Assembly (NCBI GenBank): GCA_016713175.1 | Contig: JADJPQ010000002.1 | Span: 186,001-250,000, forward strand | DNA from: Planctomycetota bacterium | GTDB lineage: Bacteria > Planctomycetota > UBA1135 > UBA2386 | DNA length: 64,000 nt | Direction of reading: 5' to 3' | Shown here: one piece after another, positions 7,665 through 19,027 of the stretch | Layout of the letters: every line of letters begins with the position of its first letter | Numbering within the stretch: position 1 is the stretch's first letter | The notes under the pieces: generated by a model | Told to the model about the DNA's origin: nothing | The model's input: only the letters and a program-made list of their open reading frames with translations | Database searches by the model: none | Translations under genes and position numbers: made by a program

Positions 7665-9250
7665 CAGACCCGCCTCCGCAGCCAGACCACGGCGATGCCG
7701 CCGAGCAGGAACAGCGCGGGCACCGCGACGATCAGCAGCCACCAGATGTTGTTCAACTGACCCACCGAGAGCTTCAGTTGCCGCGCCACGTAGTTGCTGC
7801 CCTGGATGTCGAGCAGCACGCGCCGTTCCGCCATCCAGTTGGCGACGTTGAGTCCGAGATCGGCATTCAACTGCATGCCGAGGTTGTTGCAGAACAGACC
7901 GCTGATGACGATCACCTGGCCGGTCGCCGGTTGATCGTTCAGGTCCTTGCCGTCGACCTCGATCGCGTAGCCGACCGGGAAGCCCTGGAACCCGGCACGC
8001 GGCGCCTGATAGCTGACGCGGCCAGCCGCATCGATGCGACCAAGCCACGCCCACTGGCCGGTCTGCAGCAGGTCCTCGCGCCGGATGCCGCTCCCACCAT
8101 CGATCGGTTGCAGCGCCCGCGCCGCCGCCAGCTGGATCGGCCGCCGCGCCGCGGCCAGCCGCCGCGTGACCGGATGGTTCGGGCTCAGCGCCACGTGCAA
8201 CTTCTCGACCGAAGGGTCGCCGTCGATGCCCGGGGCGTTGGGGTTGTTGACGTTGGGCACCAGGTGGAACACCGGCGGTTTGCTGACTTCGAAACCGAGC
8301 TGTCTGCCGAACTCGCCACCGGTCGGATTCCAGTCGGGCTCGCCCGAGTACGAGTAGTTCAGGAACAGCCGGCCGCCGCGCTTGACGTACTCCAGCAACG
8401 CCCGCGTCTCGCGATCGGAGAACTCGCGCTTGGGCTCGATCACCGCCACCAACGAGGCATCCCGGGGCACCGCGACGTCGGTCGACAAACTGAACCCGCG
8501 GACGTCGAAGCCCAGGTCGCGCAACGCCTGGATGTAGGTGCTGTACGAGCCCCCGGTGGTGTTGTTGGGGTCGAGCGGATTGATGCCCTTGGCGACGCCG
8601 TCGAGCAGGTAGGCGACCGGGATGCCGGTCACCAGCAGGCTCTTGATCGCCGACGACAACGCTTCCTCGCCCTTGTAGTCCTTCAGCACCGGCACGCGCG
8701 CGCCAGGCATGTGCTGCGCGCCCTGGCGCATGCCGGGGGCATCGATCACGCCGAGGTCGCCGCCGAGCGACAGCGCGCGGTGACGGCGCTCACGGCCCGG
8801 CATCTGCACGGTCACGACGACGGTGTCGTCGGTGCCGGTGACCCCGAACTTCGGCGCCAGCTCGCGGATGCGATCCATGTCGCGGAAGAAATCGTGTTCG
8901 ATGACCTTGACCGCTTCGCCGCCGAGCCACGCATAGCGGCGCAGCAGCACCGTGGTCAGATCGCGCAGCCGGTCGCCGATCGCCAGCGCTTGCTGCTGCG
9001 CTTCGTCCTGCGGCTGCCCCTGCACCGGCACCCAGAACGTGTGGAACTCGACCTGCACCTTCTGCTCGCGGATCTCGGCGAGCAGTTGCTCGGTCACCGG
9101 ATCCACCGAGTTGGTCCGCTGCGGCGTCAGATCGATCAGCGTCTTGAACGCCGGCCGCGACGCCACCCACACCAACAGCAACCAGACCGCCAGCATCAGC
9201 ACCGCCGTCAGCGCCAGGTTGCCGTAGCCGAACAGGCGCGACAGCTTCAC
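7664..9250 (-). CDS. GldG-like ABC-exporter auxiliary protein
   Basis: 528 aa from a GTG at 9250 that overlaps the permease stop (GTGA). One N-terminal and one C-terminal membrane helix (LALTAVLMLAVWLLLVWVA; WWLLIVAVPALFLLGGIAVVW) flank a large extracytoplasmic domain of the GldG/ABC_transp_aux type, with IDLTPQRTNSVDPVTEQLL near the start and the DDTVVVTVQ...R.LSL, EEALSSAIKSLL, LLEYVKRGGRLFLNYSY segments. In Bacteroidetes GldG works with GldA and GldF in gliding and secretion; in other phyla the cargo is unknown. Its own upstream frame extends further but that part is antisense or shadow of the permease. Confidence 0.87.
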   Translation of the reverse strand: MKLSRLFGYGNLALTAVLMLAVWLLLVWVASRPAFKTLIDLTPQRTNSVDPVTEQLLAEIREQKVQVEFHTFWVPVQGQPQDEAQQQALAIGDRLRDLTTVLLRRYAWLGGEAVKVIEHDFFRDMDRIRELAPKFGVTGTDDTVVVTVQMPGRERRHRALSLGGDLGVIDAPGMRQGAQHMPGARVPVLKDYKGEEALSSAIKSLLVTGIPVAYLLDGVAKGINPLDPNNTTGGSYSTYIQALRDLGFDVRGFSLSTDVAVPRDASLVAVIEPKREFSDRETRALLEYVKRGGRLFLNYSYSGEPDWNPTGGEFGRQLGFEVSKPPVFHLVPNVNNPNAPGIDGDPSVEKLHVALSPNHPVTRRLAAARRPIQLAAARALQPIDGGSGIRREDLLQTGQWAWLGRIDAAGRVSYQAPRAGFQGFPVGYAIEVDGKDLNDQPATGQVIVISGLFCNNLGMQLNADLGLNVANWMAERRVLLDIQGSNYVARQLKLSVGQLNNIWWLLIVAVPALFLLGGIAVVWLRRRV

Positions 9251-10014
9251 GCGACCCTCCGCGCCTGCAGGCTGACGGTGGTCAGGAACAGGAAGAACAG
9301 CGTGCCGCCGACGTAGAACGCGATCTGGCTGGTGTCGATCAGACCGCGCGAGAACCAGTCGCGGAAGTTGGCCATCACGTCGAGCTTGCGGATCAGTTCG
9401 GCGACGTAGTAGTTCTCGGCGGCGGCGCCAAGCCACAGGTTCAGCAGGAACGGGCCGATCAGCAGCGCGGCGGAGAACAGCATGCTGAGGATCGCCGCCA
9501 GCAGCAGGTTGTCGGTCAGCGAGCTGGCGAAGCAGCCGAACGCCAGCAGCATCGCGGCCCACAGGCACAGGCCGAGGTAGGCGGCAAACACCGGCCCGAA
9601 TGCCAGGCCGGCGCCGAGGAACACGTCGGCCTGCAGCACCAGCAGCAGCAACGCGGTCGGCAGCCACAGCAGCAGATAGAACGCGACCGCGGCCGCCCAC
9701 TTGCCGAACACGATCGCCGCATCGCTGACCGGGGCGGTGACCAGCGTCTCCAACGAGCCGGTGCGCCGTTCTTCCGCGAACGCCCGCATCGTCAGGATGC
9801 CGGGCACCAGCACGACGATCAGATAGGTCGTCGTGAAGCCGTAGGTCGAGGTCGGATACAGGTCCTGGTCGAGCTGGTAGGCGGCGAACTCGACGCTCTT
9901 GGACATCAGTTCGAAGCCGCGGAAGAAGTAGAACAGCACCGCGATCAGCCAACTCGCGGGGCTGATGCAGTACGAGAACAGCTCCTTCTGGAACGTGACC
10001 CAGGCGCCGGTCAT
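9247..10014 (-). CDS. ABC transporter permease (GldF-like)
   Basis: 255 aa, start ATG at 10014 overlapping the ATPase stop (ATGA). Six hydrophobic segments are visible: ISPASWLIAVLFYFF, YLIVVLVPGILTM, AVAFYLLLWLPTALLLLVL, GPVFAAYLGLCLWAAMLLAFG, LLLAAILSMLFSAALLIGP and IAFYVGGTLFFLFLTTVSL. The AEERRTGSLETLVTAPVSD motif after the second helix is diagnostic of ABC-2 type permeases of the GldF/NosY group. It makes the membrane channel for the downstream GldG/DUF4340 proteins and upstream ATPase. Confidence 0.9.
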   Translation of the reverse strand: MTGAWVTFQKELFSYCISPASWLIAVLFYFFRGFELMSKSVEFAAYQLDQDLYPTSTYGFTTTYLIVVLVPGILTMRAFAEERRTGSLETLVTAPVSDAAIVFGKWAAAVAFYLLLWLPTALLLLVLQADVFLGAGLAFGPVFAAYLGLCLWAAMLLAFGCFASSLTDNLLLAAILSMLFSAALLIGPFLLNLWLGAAAENYYVAELIRKLDVMANFRDWFSRGLIDTSQIAFYVGGTLFFLFLTTVSLQARRVA

Positions 10015-10979
10015 GCCGCGTCCTCCGCCGCCGGCGCGGCAGCTTCGCGATCCCGGCCCTCGGTGATCTGGTGGAAGTATTCCTCGAGCGAGGCCATCTG
10101 CAGCCGCAGTTCGCGAACCGGCAGGCCGGCGGCCAGCAGCCGTTCGCCGACCATGGCGGTCGGGTCGCTGCCGGCCGGCAGCACCACCTGCATCGCGACC
10201 GCGCCGCCGCCGGCATCCGTCGCCGGAATCCCGGCGCACCAGGGAACCTCCGCCAGGGCCTGTTGCAACTGCAGCGGTGTCCCCGCCACCGCGACATGCA
10301 GCACGCGGCCGGTGTTCTTCGCCACCAGCTCGGCCGGCGGGCCATCGGCGCGAATCGTCCCCCGATGGATCACGATGACCCGCGAACTGACGTCCTGCAC
10401 CTCGCCGAGGATGTGGCTGCTGAACAGGATCGTGTGTTCCTGCGCCAGTTCGCGCACCAGCGCCTTGATCTTGCGCCGTTGGTTGGGATCGAGCCCCGAC
10501 GTCGGTTCATCCAGGATCAGGATCGGCGGGTTGGCGACCAGCGCATCCGCCAGCCCGACGCGCTGCCGATAGCCGCGCGAAACGTGACCGCACAGCTTGC
10601 GCTGCACCTCGACGACGCCGGCCTTCGCCATCGCCCGCTCGACCGCGACCTTGCGCTGCCGCCACGGCACGCCCTTCAGCGCGGCGCGGTAACGCAAGTA
10701 CTCGCAAACCCGCAGATCCGGGTAGATCGGCACGTTCTCGGGCAGATAGCCGAGCTGCTGGCGCACCTGCAGCGACTGCCGGGTCACGTCGAAACCGGCG
10801 ACCGTGGCGGTGCCGGCCGAGGCCGGATGGAAGCAGGTCAACACGCGGATCGTCGTCGTCTTGCCGGCCCCGTTGGGACCGAGGAAGCCGACGACCTCAC
10901 CGCGAGCGACCTCGAACGAGATGCCGGCGACGGCGGTGGAGACGCCGAAGCTCTTGTGCAGATCGCGAACCGAGATCAT
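10011..10979 (-). CDS. ABC transporter ATP-binding protein (GldA-like)
   Basis: 322 aa from the ATG at 10979. Walker A GPNGAGKTTT, Q-loop in LGYLPENVPIYPDL, signature VSRGYRQRVGLA (Ser kept, first residue changed from the usual Leu), Walker B ILILDEPTSGLDP and H-loop SSHILGEVQ are all present. The C-terminal ~100 residues are the regulatory domain typical of ABC-2 exporters. First gene of the operon ATPase-permease-GldG-DUF4340, all linked by 1-4 bp overlaps. It powers the exporter from the cytoplasmic side; the substrate is unknown. Confidence 0.93.
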   Translation of the reverse strand: MISVRDLHKSFGVSTAVAGISFEVARGEVVGFLGPNGAGKTTTIRVLTCFHPASAGTATVAGFDVTRQSLQVRQQLGYLPENVPIYPDLRVCEYLRYRAALKGVPWRQRKVAVERAMAKAGVVEVQRKLCGHVSRGYRQRVGLADALVANPPILILDEPTSGLDPNQRRKIKALVRELAQEHTILFSSHILGEVQDVSSRVIVIHRGTIRADGPPAELVAKNTGRVLHVAVAGTPLQLQQALAEVPWCAGIPATDAGGGAVAMQVVLPAGSDPTAMVGERLLAAGLPVRELRLQMASLEEYFHQITEGRDREAAAPAAEDAA

Positions 10980-11181
10980 GGGGGCGCGTGCCTTAGCCAC
11001 CGCGCACGGCACCAGTAACAGCAAGACCCACCGCCGCGGGACCGGTCGGGAAGATCCGGTCGATGACGGGGGAACGCAAGGGGATCGCGCGCGGAGTGCC
11101 GATCTTTTCGGCTGGATCGGCGGTGCGGCTGCAGGCTGGAACGACCGCGATTCTCCGGCGACTCACGATCGCGGCCGATCG

Positions 11182-13098
<1,917 letters not shown>

Positions 13099-13311
13099 GG
13101 CTGTTCGTTCCTCGCGCCCTCGTTCGGGTCGACCGACCAGACCGGTGCGCTGCGGCCAGATGTCAAACGGCATGCCCCCGGACTCATGTTCTGTAAGTCC
13201 AATATTTGCAAACGTTTACGAAGTCATTCCGGTCGGCAACGGTGCCAAGATGGCATGGAGACGAGATCGTCGAACTGCCACTGTGACAGAATGACACCCC
13301 TGCCGCGGGAC

Positions 13312-14682
13312 TCAGTGCGGAGCCACCGGCCGGGTCCAGTTCGCGCGCAGCAAGAACGTCAGGTGGGCAGCGGCGAGCACCGCCGTGCCCAAGACCAACG
13401 CCCAGAACACCGGCAGCAACCCCTCCCCATTGTGCGAGGCGGTCAACAGCAAGACCCCGAGCACCGCGAAGCCGAGCAGGTCCACGGCCATCGGCGCCAC
13501 CATCCGACCCGCGCCCTGCACGGCACCGATCGCGCCGAGCGCGAACGCACCGATCGGATGCGCCAGCGCGGCCACGCCGAGATACAGCGCCGCCGCCGCC
13601 ACCACACCTGCTCCCGCTTGTGGCAGGAACAGCAGCACGACGTCTTCGCGACAACACCAGAACAACATGATCAGCACGCCGCCGAACAGGCAGGCCTGGA
13701 TCCCCGCCCACAACCCGGCCGCGCGCGCGCGGACGCCGTTCCCTTGCATCACTGCGCGGCCGGCGATCGTCGTCGCCGCGCTGGCGAAGCCGATGGCGCC
13801 GAACAACACCATCGTGTCCAACCGCGTCGTGATGCCGATCGCCGCCAGCGCATCGGCGCCGCCGCGCTGCTGCACGGCGACGGTCAGCCCCCAGACCACC
13901 AGCCCGCGCAAGCCGATCTGCACGACCTGCGGCATGGCATCGGCGAGCAACGGTCGCGCGACCGGCATCGCGGTCGCGGTGGTGCCGCGCAGCGACAACG
14001 GGTGGCCTCGGCGCCGCAGCCACGCCACCGCGACGACCGCCGCGAGCACGCGCGCGATCACCGTCGCCCAGGCGGCGCCGACGACGCCGAGCGACGGGAT
14101 GCCCAGCGCCGGCCAGCCGAACAACAGCACGAGATCGAGGCCGAGGTTCAGCGCGTTGGCCCCGAGCAGCAGGAACAACGGCATCGCGGTCTCGCCGACC
14201 GCGCGCATCGCCGTCGTCGTGCCCATCAGCACGAACATCGGCAGACACCCCAGATTGCAGACCACCAGGTACTCGATGGCCGCCGCCCGCACCGTTCCCT
14301 CGATGCCGGTCGTGTCGACGCAGAAGGCCGCCGGCAGCGCGGTGGCGACGCCGATGACGATGCCGAGCCAGAACAGGAACCACTCGCTGCGGCGATGGAA
14401 CGTGCGGGCCCGATCGACGTCGCCGGCGCCGAGCTGGCGCGACAGCCGCGACAGCAGCGCGATCGACACGCATTGGCCGAGGATCATCGGCAGGAAGTTG
14501 ATCGTCGTCGCCACATGCGCGGCGGCGACCGCATCGGCGCCGAGCCGGCCGATCAGCGCCAGGTCGACGACGTTGATCAACGCATGCGACGCCATCGCGA
14601 TCGCCAAAGGCAGCCCCAGCACGAACACGGCCCGCGGCGGCGGCCACGACAACCATGGTTCCTGACCCGGCGTGGCCGTCAC
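13312..14682 (-). CDS. MATE family efflux transporter
   Basis: 456 aa with about 12 hydrophobic segments in two similar halves. The first half has LPLAIAMASHALINVVDLALIGRLG, the MATE entry motif; the second half has ADAMPQVVQIGLRGLVVWGL and ALAAIGITTRLDTMVLFGAIGFASAATTIAGRA. MATE pumps export cationic drugs or lipid-linked molecules using Na+ or H+ gradients. It overlaps the upstream glycosyltransferase stop by 4 bp (ATGA), so the pair is coupled. This raises the possibility that it handles a glycolipid or cell-envelope substrate (inference). Confidence 0.88.
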   Translation of the reverse strand: MTATPGQEPWLSWPPPRAVFVLGLPLAIAMASHALINVVDLALIGRLGADAVAAAHVATTINFLPMILGQCVSIALLSRLSRQLGAGDVDRARTFHRRSEWFLFWLGIVIGVATALPAAFCVDTTGIEGTVRAAAIEYLVVCNLGCLPMFVLMGTTTAMRAVGETAMPLFLLLGANALNLGLDLVLLFGWPALGIPSLGVVGAAWATVIARVLAAVVAVAWLRRRGHPLSLRGTTATAMPVARPLLADAMPQVVQIGLRGLVVWGLTVAVQQRGGADALAAIGITTRLDTMVLFGAIGFASAATTIAGRAVMQGNGVRARAAGLWAGIQACLFGGVLIMLFWCCREDVVLLFLPQAGAGVVAAAALYLGVAALAHPIGAFALGAIGAVQGAGRMVAPMAVDLLGFAVLGVLLLTASHNGEGLLPVFWALVLGTAVLAAAHLTFLLRANWTRPVAPH

Positions 14683-16742
14683 CGCACCTCGCTCCAGTCG
14701 ATCGCACTGCGCGATGGCGACCCGTCGTGCCCGGGCAGAGTCTGCCAGAACCAGCGCACCACCAGCGTGCCAAGCAGGCCCTGCGCGAAGCCCAGTTGCG
14801 CCTTGGCCTCGTCGGTCCAGACGATCGGCTCGCCCGGCGCCACGTCGACGAACGCCGTCGACGTCGGCAGCAGCACATACAACCGCAACGGCACGGTCGC
14901 GTCCGGCCGCGGAATCGAGGCAGCCAGCTCGGCAAATGCACAGGGCGCCCCGGCGCGGGTCGTGGTCACCGCAAGGGCGCCAGGCCCCGGCCGTAACTCG
15001 ACCGCGGTTGCCGTCGGCGCCGGCGCGCCGTCGATCGTCACGAGGAACACCGGTGGCGGCAGCCCGGCCTGGGCGCGCACCAGCAACGCGCCGCGGTGCG
15101 TCAGATCGAACACGACCTCGCCGCCGCCCGATGCGGTGCGCTGCAGTTCACCGAACGGACCGACTCCGGGCAGCGGCAGATCGCCCTCGAGGCGCAGGCG
15201 CACGACCTGTCCGGCGGCGGCGGTCACCGCCAGTGCGCCAAAGACCCGGCCCGACGCCGTCGTCACGACGCGCCCGGTGTCGCCGACGTCGACGCGAACC
15301 GGCCGTTCGAGCAGCGGTGGCAGGCTGTCGAACGCGCCGTCGGCAACCGACCAGTTGGCGACACTGCCGCCAGCGGCGAGCACCGCAAACAACGGCGCGC
15401 CGTCGCCGAGCAGTTGTGGCGCCGCGTTGTCGGCCTGCAGGAACCCGGGCATGCCGACCACGGCCAGATCGCGATCGTGGAACGGCCGCAGGCCGAGGAG
15501 GCCGAACAGCTTCGCCTGCAGCACCGGCACCGCCAGTTCGATCGGCATCGACGCGAGCGCCATCGGCGCGGTCACCGGGGAACGCGCCGTCACGCGGCCG
15601 AGTTCGGCCTGCATCGCCTGCACCGCCTGACCACCGCGCACGTAGGCGTGCAGCTGCGTCCGCCCGGCCCATGCCAGCCCGACGATCGCCAGGAACGGGG
15701 CACCGATCGACAACCACCGCCATCGGCCCGCGGACGGCACACCGACCGCGCGTGCCAGGATCAGCGCGACAACCGGTGCGGCCGAGCAGACGAGCCGGCC
15801 GGTCGACGCCGACGCCGAGGCCACGTGACTGGTCGGCAACAACATCGCCGCGACCCAGACGAGCAGCAGCAGCGGCAACCATCGACGTCGTCCGGAGAGG
15901 AGCGGCAGTGCGAGCGCGATCACGACGGCGACCGCCGTCAACGGCCAACCCACCGCTGGCCAGCCGACCAGGGCCGGCATCTGCTGCACGATCGAACCAG
16001 CGCGCGAGGCGAGACCATGATGGGTCTCGGCGGTCGTCCAGTAGCCGAGCAGCAGCTTGCGCCACAGCAGGTAGCCCAACACCAGCAGAGCAATCGGCAG
16101 GTGCGTGGCAACGCGCTGCCGCAAGGTCCGTTCGCAACCATGCAGCAGGTCGAGCGCCAGCAACGACGCCGGCAACATCACCGCTCCTTCCTTGCTCGCC
16201 AGCGCCGCGACGACCAGAAGCCAGCAACGCCATGGCCGTGCCTGACCGTCGAGATGCGCGACGAACGCCGCCCACGCCAGCAGCGCGAACATCACTTCCA
16301 GCGCGCTGGTGCGCGCGGCGATCCACGTGGCCGGCTCGACCATCGCGGGATGGGCGACCACGACGAGACCAGCGACCACGGCGGCCAGCCCCGGTCTTTG
16401 CGGCACCAGCCGACCAGCGGTCGCGGCGGCAGCTGCGGCGGCCACGGCGACGAACAGCACGTTGCCGACGTGCAGCGACACGGCGCCGAGCCCGGAAAGC
16501 GCGGCATTGACGCCGACACTGAGGCTGACCATGGGCCGGTACAGATCGCGCACGCCAAACCACGGCCGGACGAACTCTTCGAGCACGCGGCCCCACAGCA
16601 CGCTGCCGTGTTCGCGGTCGACGTAGTAGACGAGCAGGAAGTCGTCGCTCAGGTAGCCGACGCGCAGCGCGGGCAGGAACCAGAAGAACGCGACGACGGC
16701 GGGGCACAGCCACGCGTAGCCGGCGGGGTTCTTCTTGGGCAT
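14679..16742 (-). CDS. GT-C fold membrane glycosyltransferase
   Basis: 687 aa with roughly ten membrane segments in residues 1-400 and a soluble C-terminal part. The first periplasmic loop carries the acidic motif VGYLSDDFLLVYY, as expected for GT-C enzymes using polyprenyl-phosphate sugars, followed by RPWFGVRDLYRPMVSLS. The motif HPAMVEPATWIAARTSALEV is typical of bacterial relatives of PMT/TMTC-like transferases. It probably moves a sugar from a lipid carrier onto a cell-surface acceptor; both are unknown. It starts just inside a truncated thioredoxin-like gene on the same strand and overlaps the MATE gene. Confidence 0.75.
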   Translation of the reverse strand: MPKKNPAGYAWLCPAVVAFFWFLPALRVGYLSDDFLLVYYVDREHGSVLWGRVLEEFVRPWFGVRDLYRPMVSLSVGVNAALSGLGAVSLHVGNVLFVAVAAAAAAATAGRLVPQRPGLAAVVAGLVVVAHPAMVEPATWIAARTSALEVMFALLAWAAFVAHLDGQARPWRCWLLVVAALASKEGAVMLPASLLALDLLHGCERTLRQRVATHLPIALLVLGYLLWRKLLLGYWTTAETHHGLASRAGSIVQQMPALVGWPAVGWPLTAVAVVIALALPLLSGRRRWLPLLLLVWVAAMLLPTSHVASASASTGRLVCSAAPVVALILARAVGVPSAGRWRWLSIGAPFLAIVGLAWAGRTQLHAYVRGGQAVQAMQAELGRVTARSPVTAPMALASMPIELAVPVLQAKLFGLLGLRPFHDRDLAVVGMPGFLQADNAAPQLLGDGAPLFAVLAAGGSVANWSVADGAFDSLPPLLERPVRVDVGDTGRVVTTASGRVFGALAVTAAAGQVVRLRLEGDLPLPGVGPFGELQRTASGGGEVVFDLTHRGALLVRAQAGLPPPVFLVTIDGAPAPTATAVELRPGPGALAVTTTRAGAPCAFAELAASIPRPDATVPLRLYVLLPTSTAFVDVAPGEPIVWTDEAKAQLGFAQGLLGTLVVRWFWQTLPGHDGSPSRSAIDWSEVR

Positions 16743-16819
16743 GCGCCGTCTTTACTCGGCGGCTGGCCCCGGCGCGACGGCCGGATGCGTGCGGTCCGCC
16801 GATTCCGCGCACCGGAAGG

Positions 16820-17053
16820 TCAGCGGTCCTTCTTGCCCAGCATCTCACCGAGTGGCAGCGGCGACCCGGACGCCGCCAGCACCTTGCCATCGCCATCCAG
16901 CAGCAGACAGCACGGCAACTGTGGGGCCCCGAGCGGCAACTTGCCGCCGACCGGTTCGCCGGCCAGCGCGCAGGGCCAATCGGCGCCGGCCGCCGCGTGA
17001 GCCTTGGCAACCTCCTCGCCGCGCCGGTGAACGTTGCATCGAACTGAACACAC
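16820..17053 (-). pseudogene. C-terminal fragment of a thioredoxin-like protein
   Basis: The 77-codon frame carries GEEVAKAHAAAGADWP and LGAPQLPCCLLLDGDGKVL, the second half of a thioredoxin/redoxin fold with the cis-Pro-type segment (APQLPCCLLLD). The first half, with any CXXC site, is missing: upstream the sequence turns into the leader of the REP-associated transposase at 17.1-17.3 kb. It most likely formed an operon with the glycosyltransferase and was cut when the element arrived. The ATG at 17053 may be an accidental start. Moderate confidence only. Confidence 0.4.
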
Positions 17054-17289
17054 TTGGACGTTCCCTCGCCACCTTCCTGGACGCCGACCTCACCGTAATC
17101 TGAACGATGAAGCGGCTTGCCGCCGATGGCCGTCGCCCATGCTGGCCTGTATCGGCCTGTGTCGGCCCATGACAACCTGCCGCGCAGGGCCTTGGGTCGC
17201 CCATCCTCGATCGCACTTCGTCGACAACGAATTCCCGTATCGTCGCTTGCCTTCCGTCGCTGCATCTCTTACACCAGTGCGCATTCAAC

Positions 17290-18027
17290 ATGAGTCCCGG
17301 CGCCAGCAACCCGAGAACCACCGGCCAGCGTCGCCACCAGCCCGCGGCCCAGCTGCTGCCGTTCCGGCCGCAGCACGGCGGTCGGCGCGCCGGTGCCGGA
17401 CGCAAGCCGAACGGTCCCGAGGCCGGCGTCGACCACCGGACGCGCGCGGCGCTGGCGGCGCGGTTCCCGGTGCATGTGACGGTCAAGCTGCGTTCCGGAC
17501 TGCCGCGGTTGCGCCGACGCGAGGAATACGCGGCCCTGCGGGCCGCGTTCGCCGCCGGCTGCCGCGGCGTCGGCGCCACCGGCGCGTTCCGCCTCTGCCA
17601 CTACGCGGTGCTGAACGACCACCTGCACCTGATCGTCGAGGCGCACGAGCGCCTGGCCCTCAGCCGCGGCATCCAGGGCTTGTTGGTCCGGATCGCGAAG
17701 AAGCTGAACACGCTGTGGCAGCGCAAGGGCAAGGTGTTTGCCGATCGGTACCACGACCACATCCTGAAGAGCCCAAGGGAGACGCGGAACGCACTGCGCT
17801 ACGTCCTGCAGAACGCTCGCCACCACGCGGCCAAGGGCCGCATGGTGGACGCGAGCGCGCCGATCGACCTGTTCACCTCCGCCCCATGGTTCGACGGCTT
17901 CCGCGAGCCGATCCGCGTTCGCGGTCTCGAGGCCATCGTACGCCCAATCACCGATTCGCGAACCTGGCTGCTGACCCTCGGCTGGCGGCGGCATGGACTG
18001 CTCGATCACGGTGCTGCTTCTGCCTGA
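17290..18027 (+). mobile_element. REP-associated tyrosine transposase (Y1/HUH, RAYT)
   Basis: 245 aa. It has the single-strand HUH transposase layout: CHYAVLNDHLHLIVEAHE holds the H-x-H metal site (HLHLI), RGIQGLLVRIAKKLNTLW and GKVFADRYHDHIL are typical RAYT segments, and YVLQNARHHA carries the catalytic Tyr with Y-x-x-x-N spacing. A basic N-terminus (LLPFRPQHGGRR) precedes it. RAYTs act on REP palindromes. The region 17.1-17.29 kb upstream shares short matches (GCCGATGGCCGTCGCC; CACCAGTGCGCATTCAACAT) with the leader of a second, deleted copy at 18.68-19.03 kb. The gene is intact. Confidence 0.85.
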
Positions 18028-18095
18028 CCGGCGCAATCGGGAACCCGATGCCGCGTAAAGGCGGAGTCGGCCTGATTCGCGCACAATGGACCGCC

Positions 18096-18629
18096 ATGGC
18101 CCACCCGACGTTCGTCCTCGCCGAAGCCACCACGCTGCTGGACCGTACACCGCCGCTGCTGGACGCGTGGCTGCGCCCCCTGCCATCGTGCTGGCTTGCT
18201 TGCGACGAAGGCCCGCAGACCTGGAACGCCACGGTCGTCGTCGGGCATCTGATCGAGGGCGAACTGACCGACTGGGTGCCGCGGACCCGCCACATCCTGG
18301 CGCACGGCGACGGCGTGCCGTTCTTGCCGTTCGATCGCTTCACCCAGCTGCGGCGCCCCGAACGGACGATCGACGAACTGCTCGACGAATTCGCGCGCCT
18401 GCGCCGGCAGAGCCTCGCCGACCTGCGGGCGCTGGACCTGCAGCCCGGCGACCTCGAACGCCGCGGCCGGCACCCGGAGTTCGGGCCGGTGACGCTTGGC
18501 CAGCATCTGGCGACGTGGGTGGCGCACGATCTGACGCACATCGCGCAGATCGCGCGGGTGCTGGCGCATCGCTATGCCGACGCGGTCGGGCCGTGGCGGC
18601 AGTACCTGCGGATCGTGCAGCCGCGCTGA
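18096..18629 (+). CDS. DinB-family (four-helix, metal-binding) protein
   Basis: 177 aa from the ATG at 18096. The pattern fits the DinB/YfiT superfamily: a first helix with LLDRTPPLLDAWLRPL, then WNATVVVGHLIEGELTDW (first metal His), R..LADLRALDLQPGDLER, and LGQHLATWVAHDLTHIAQIARVL with the HDLTH metal-binding pair. Members bind a divalent metal and include thiol transferases and many uncharacterised proteins. It sits between the intact RAYT and its deletion copy, so both elements flank it, but its composition is like the core genome. Exact substrate cannot be told. Confidence 0.78.
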   Translation: MAHPTFVLAEATTLLDRTPPLLDAWLRPLPSCWLACDEGPQTWNATVVVGHLIEGELTDWVPRTRHILAHGDGVPFLPFDRFTQLRRPERTIDELLDEFARLRRQSLADLRALDLQPGDLERRGRHPEFGPVTLGQHLATWVAHDLTHIAQIARVLAHRYADAVGPWRQYLRIVQPR

Positions 18630-18802
18630 CCACCAGGCTCGACCGCACCGTCGACCGCGGTCCAGTTCCGCTGATGCGCAGCCGATGGCCGTCGCCCGTG
18701 TCGGCCAACCGGCAAGGCCCCGGTCGCATTCCAGGAAACGCCGATTCGCGGATCGTCGCTGGCATTCCGTCGCCGCGCCCAGCACACCAGTGCGCATTCA
18801 AC

Positions 18803-19027
18803 ATGAGCCGCAGCGCCAGCGAACCGAAGGTCAGGGGCCGCCGTCGCCGCCAACCCGCGGCCCAGTTGCTGCCATTCCGGCCGCAGCACGGCGGTCGGCG
18901 CGCGAGACCAGGAACGCGCGGCGCTACGTGCTGCAGAATGCGCGCCACCATGCGGCCAAGGGCCGCATGGTGGACGCGCGGGTGGCGGCGCCATGGGCTC
19001 TTGGATCACGATGCCGCGAGCGGCTGA
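18803..19027 (+). pseudogene. internally deleted RAYT copy
   Basis: From 18803 the DNA closely follows the first 38 codons of the intact RAYT at 17290 (RQPAAQLLPFRPQHGGRRA is shared), then jumps past about 375 bp to the catalytic-Tyr region (DNA matching YVLQNARHHAAKGRMVDA near 18918-18978) and jumps again to the last 15 codons (GWRRHGLLDHDAASG). The middle block is out of frame while both ends are in frame, giving a 74-codon ORF that cannot be a transposase. Leader homology extends upstream to about 18677. A non-autonomous derivative or decay product of the same element. Confidence 0.7.

Noticed and set aside
13160..13260. CIRCE element or sigma54/sigma32 promoter for dnaK
   Set aside because: No TTAGCACTC inverted repeat; a TGGCAC...TTGC look-alike has the wrong spacing; a small AAACGTTT palindrome (13210-13217) is too short to name.
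13186..15630. 814-codon plus-strand frame opposite MATE and the glycosyltransferase
   Set aside because: Antisense to two coupled membrane-protein genes; the Gln/Arg/His-rich product is a typical artefact.
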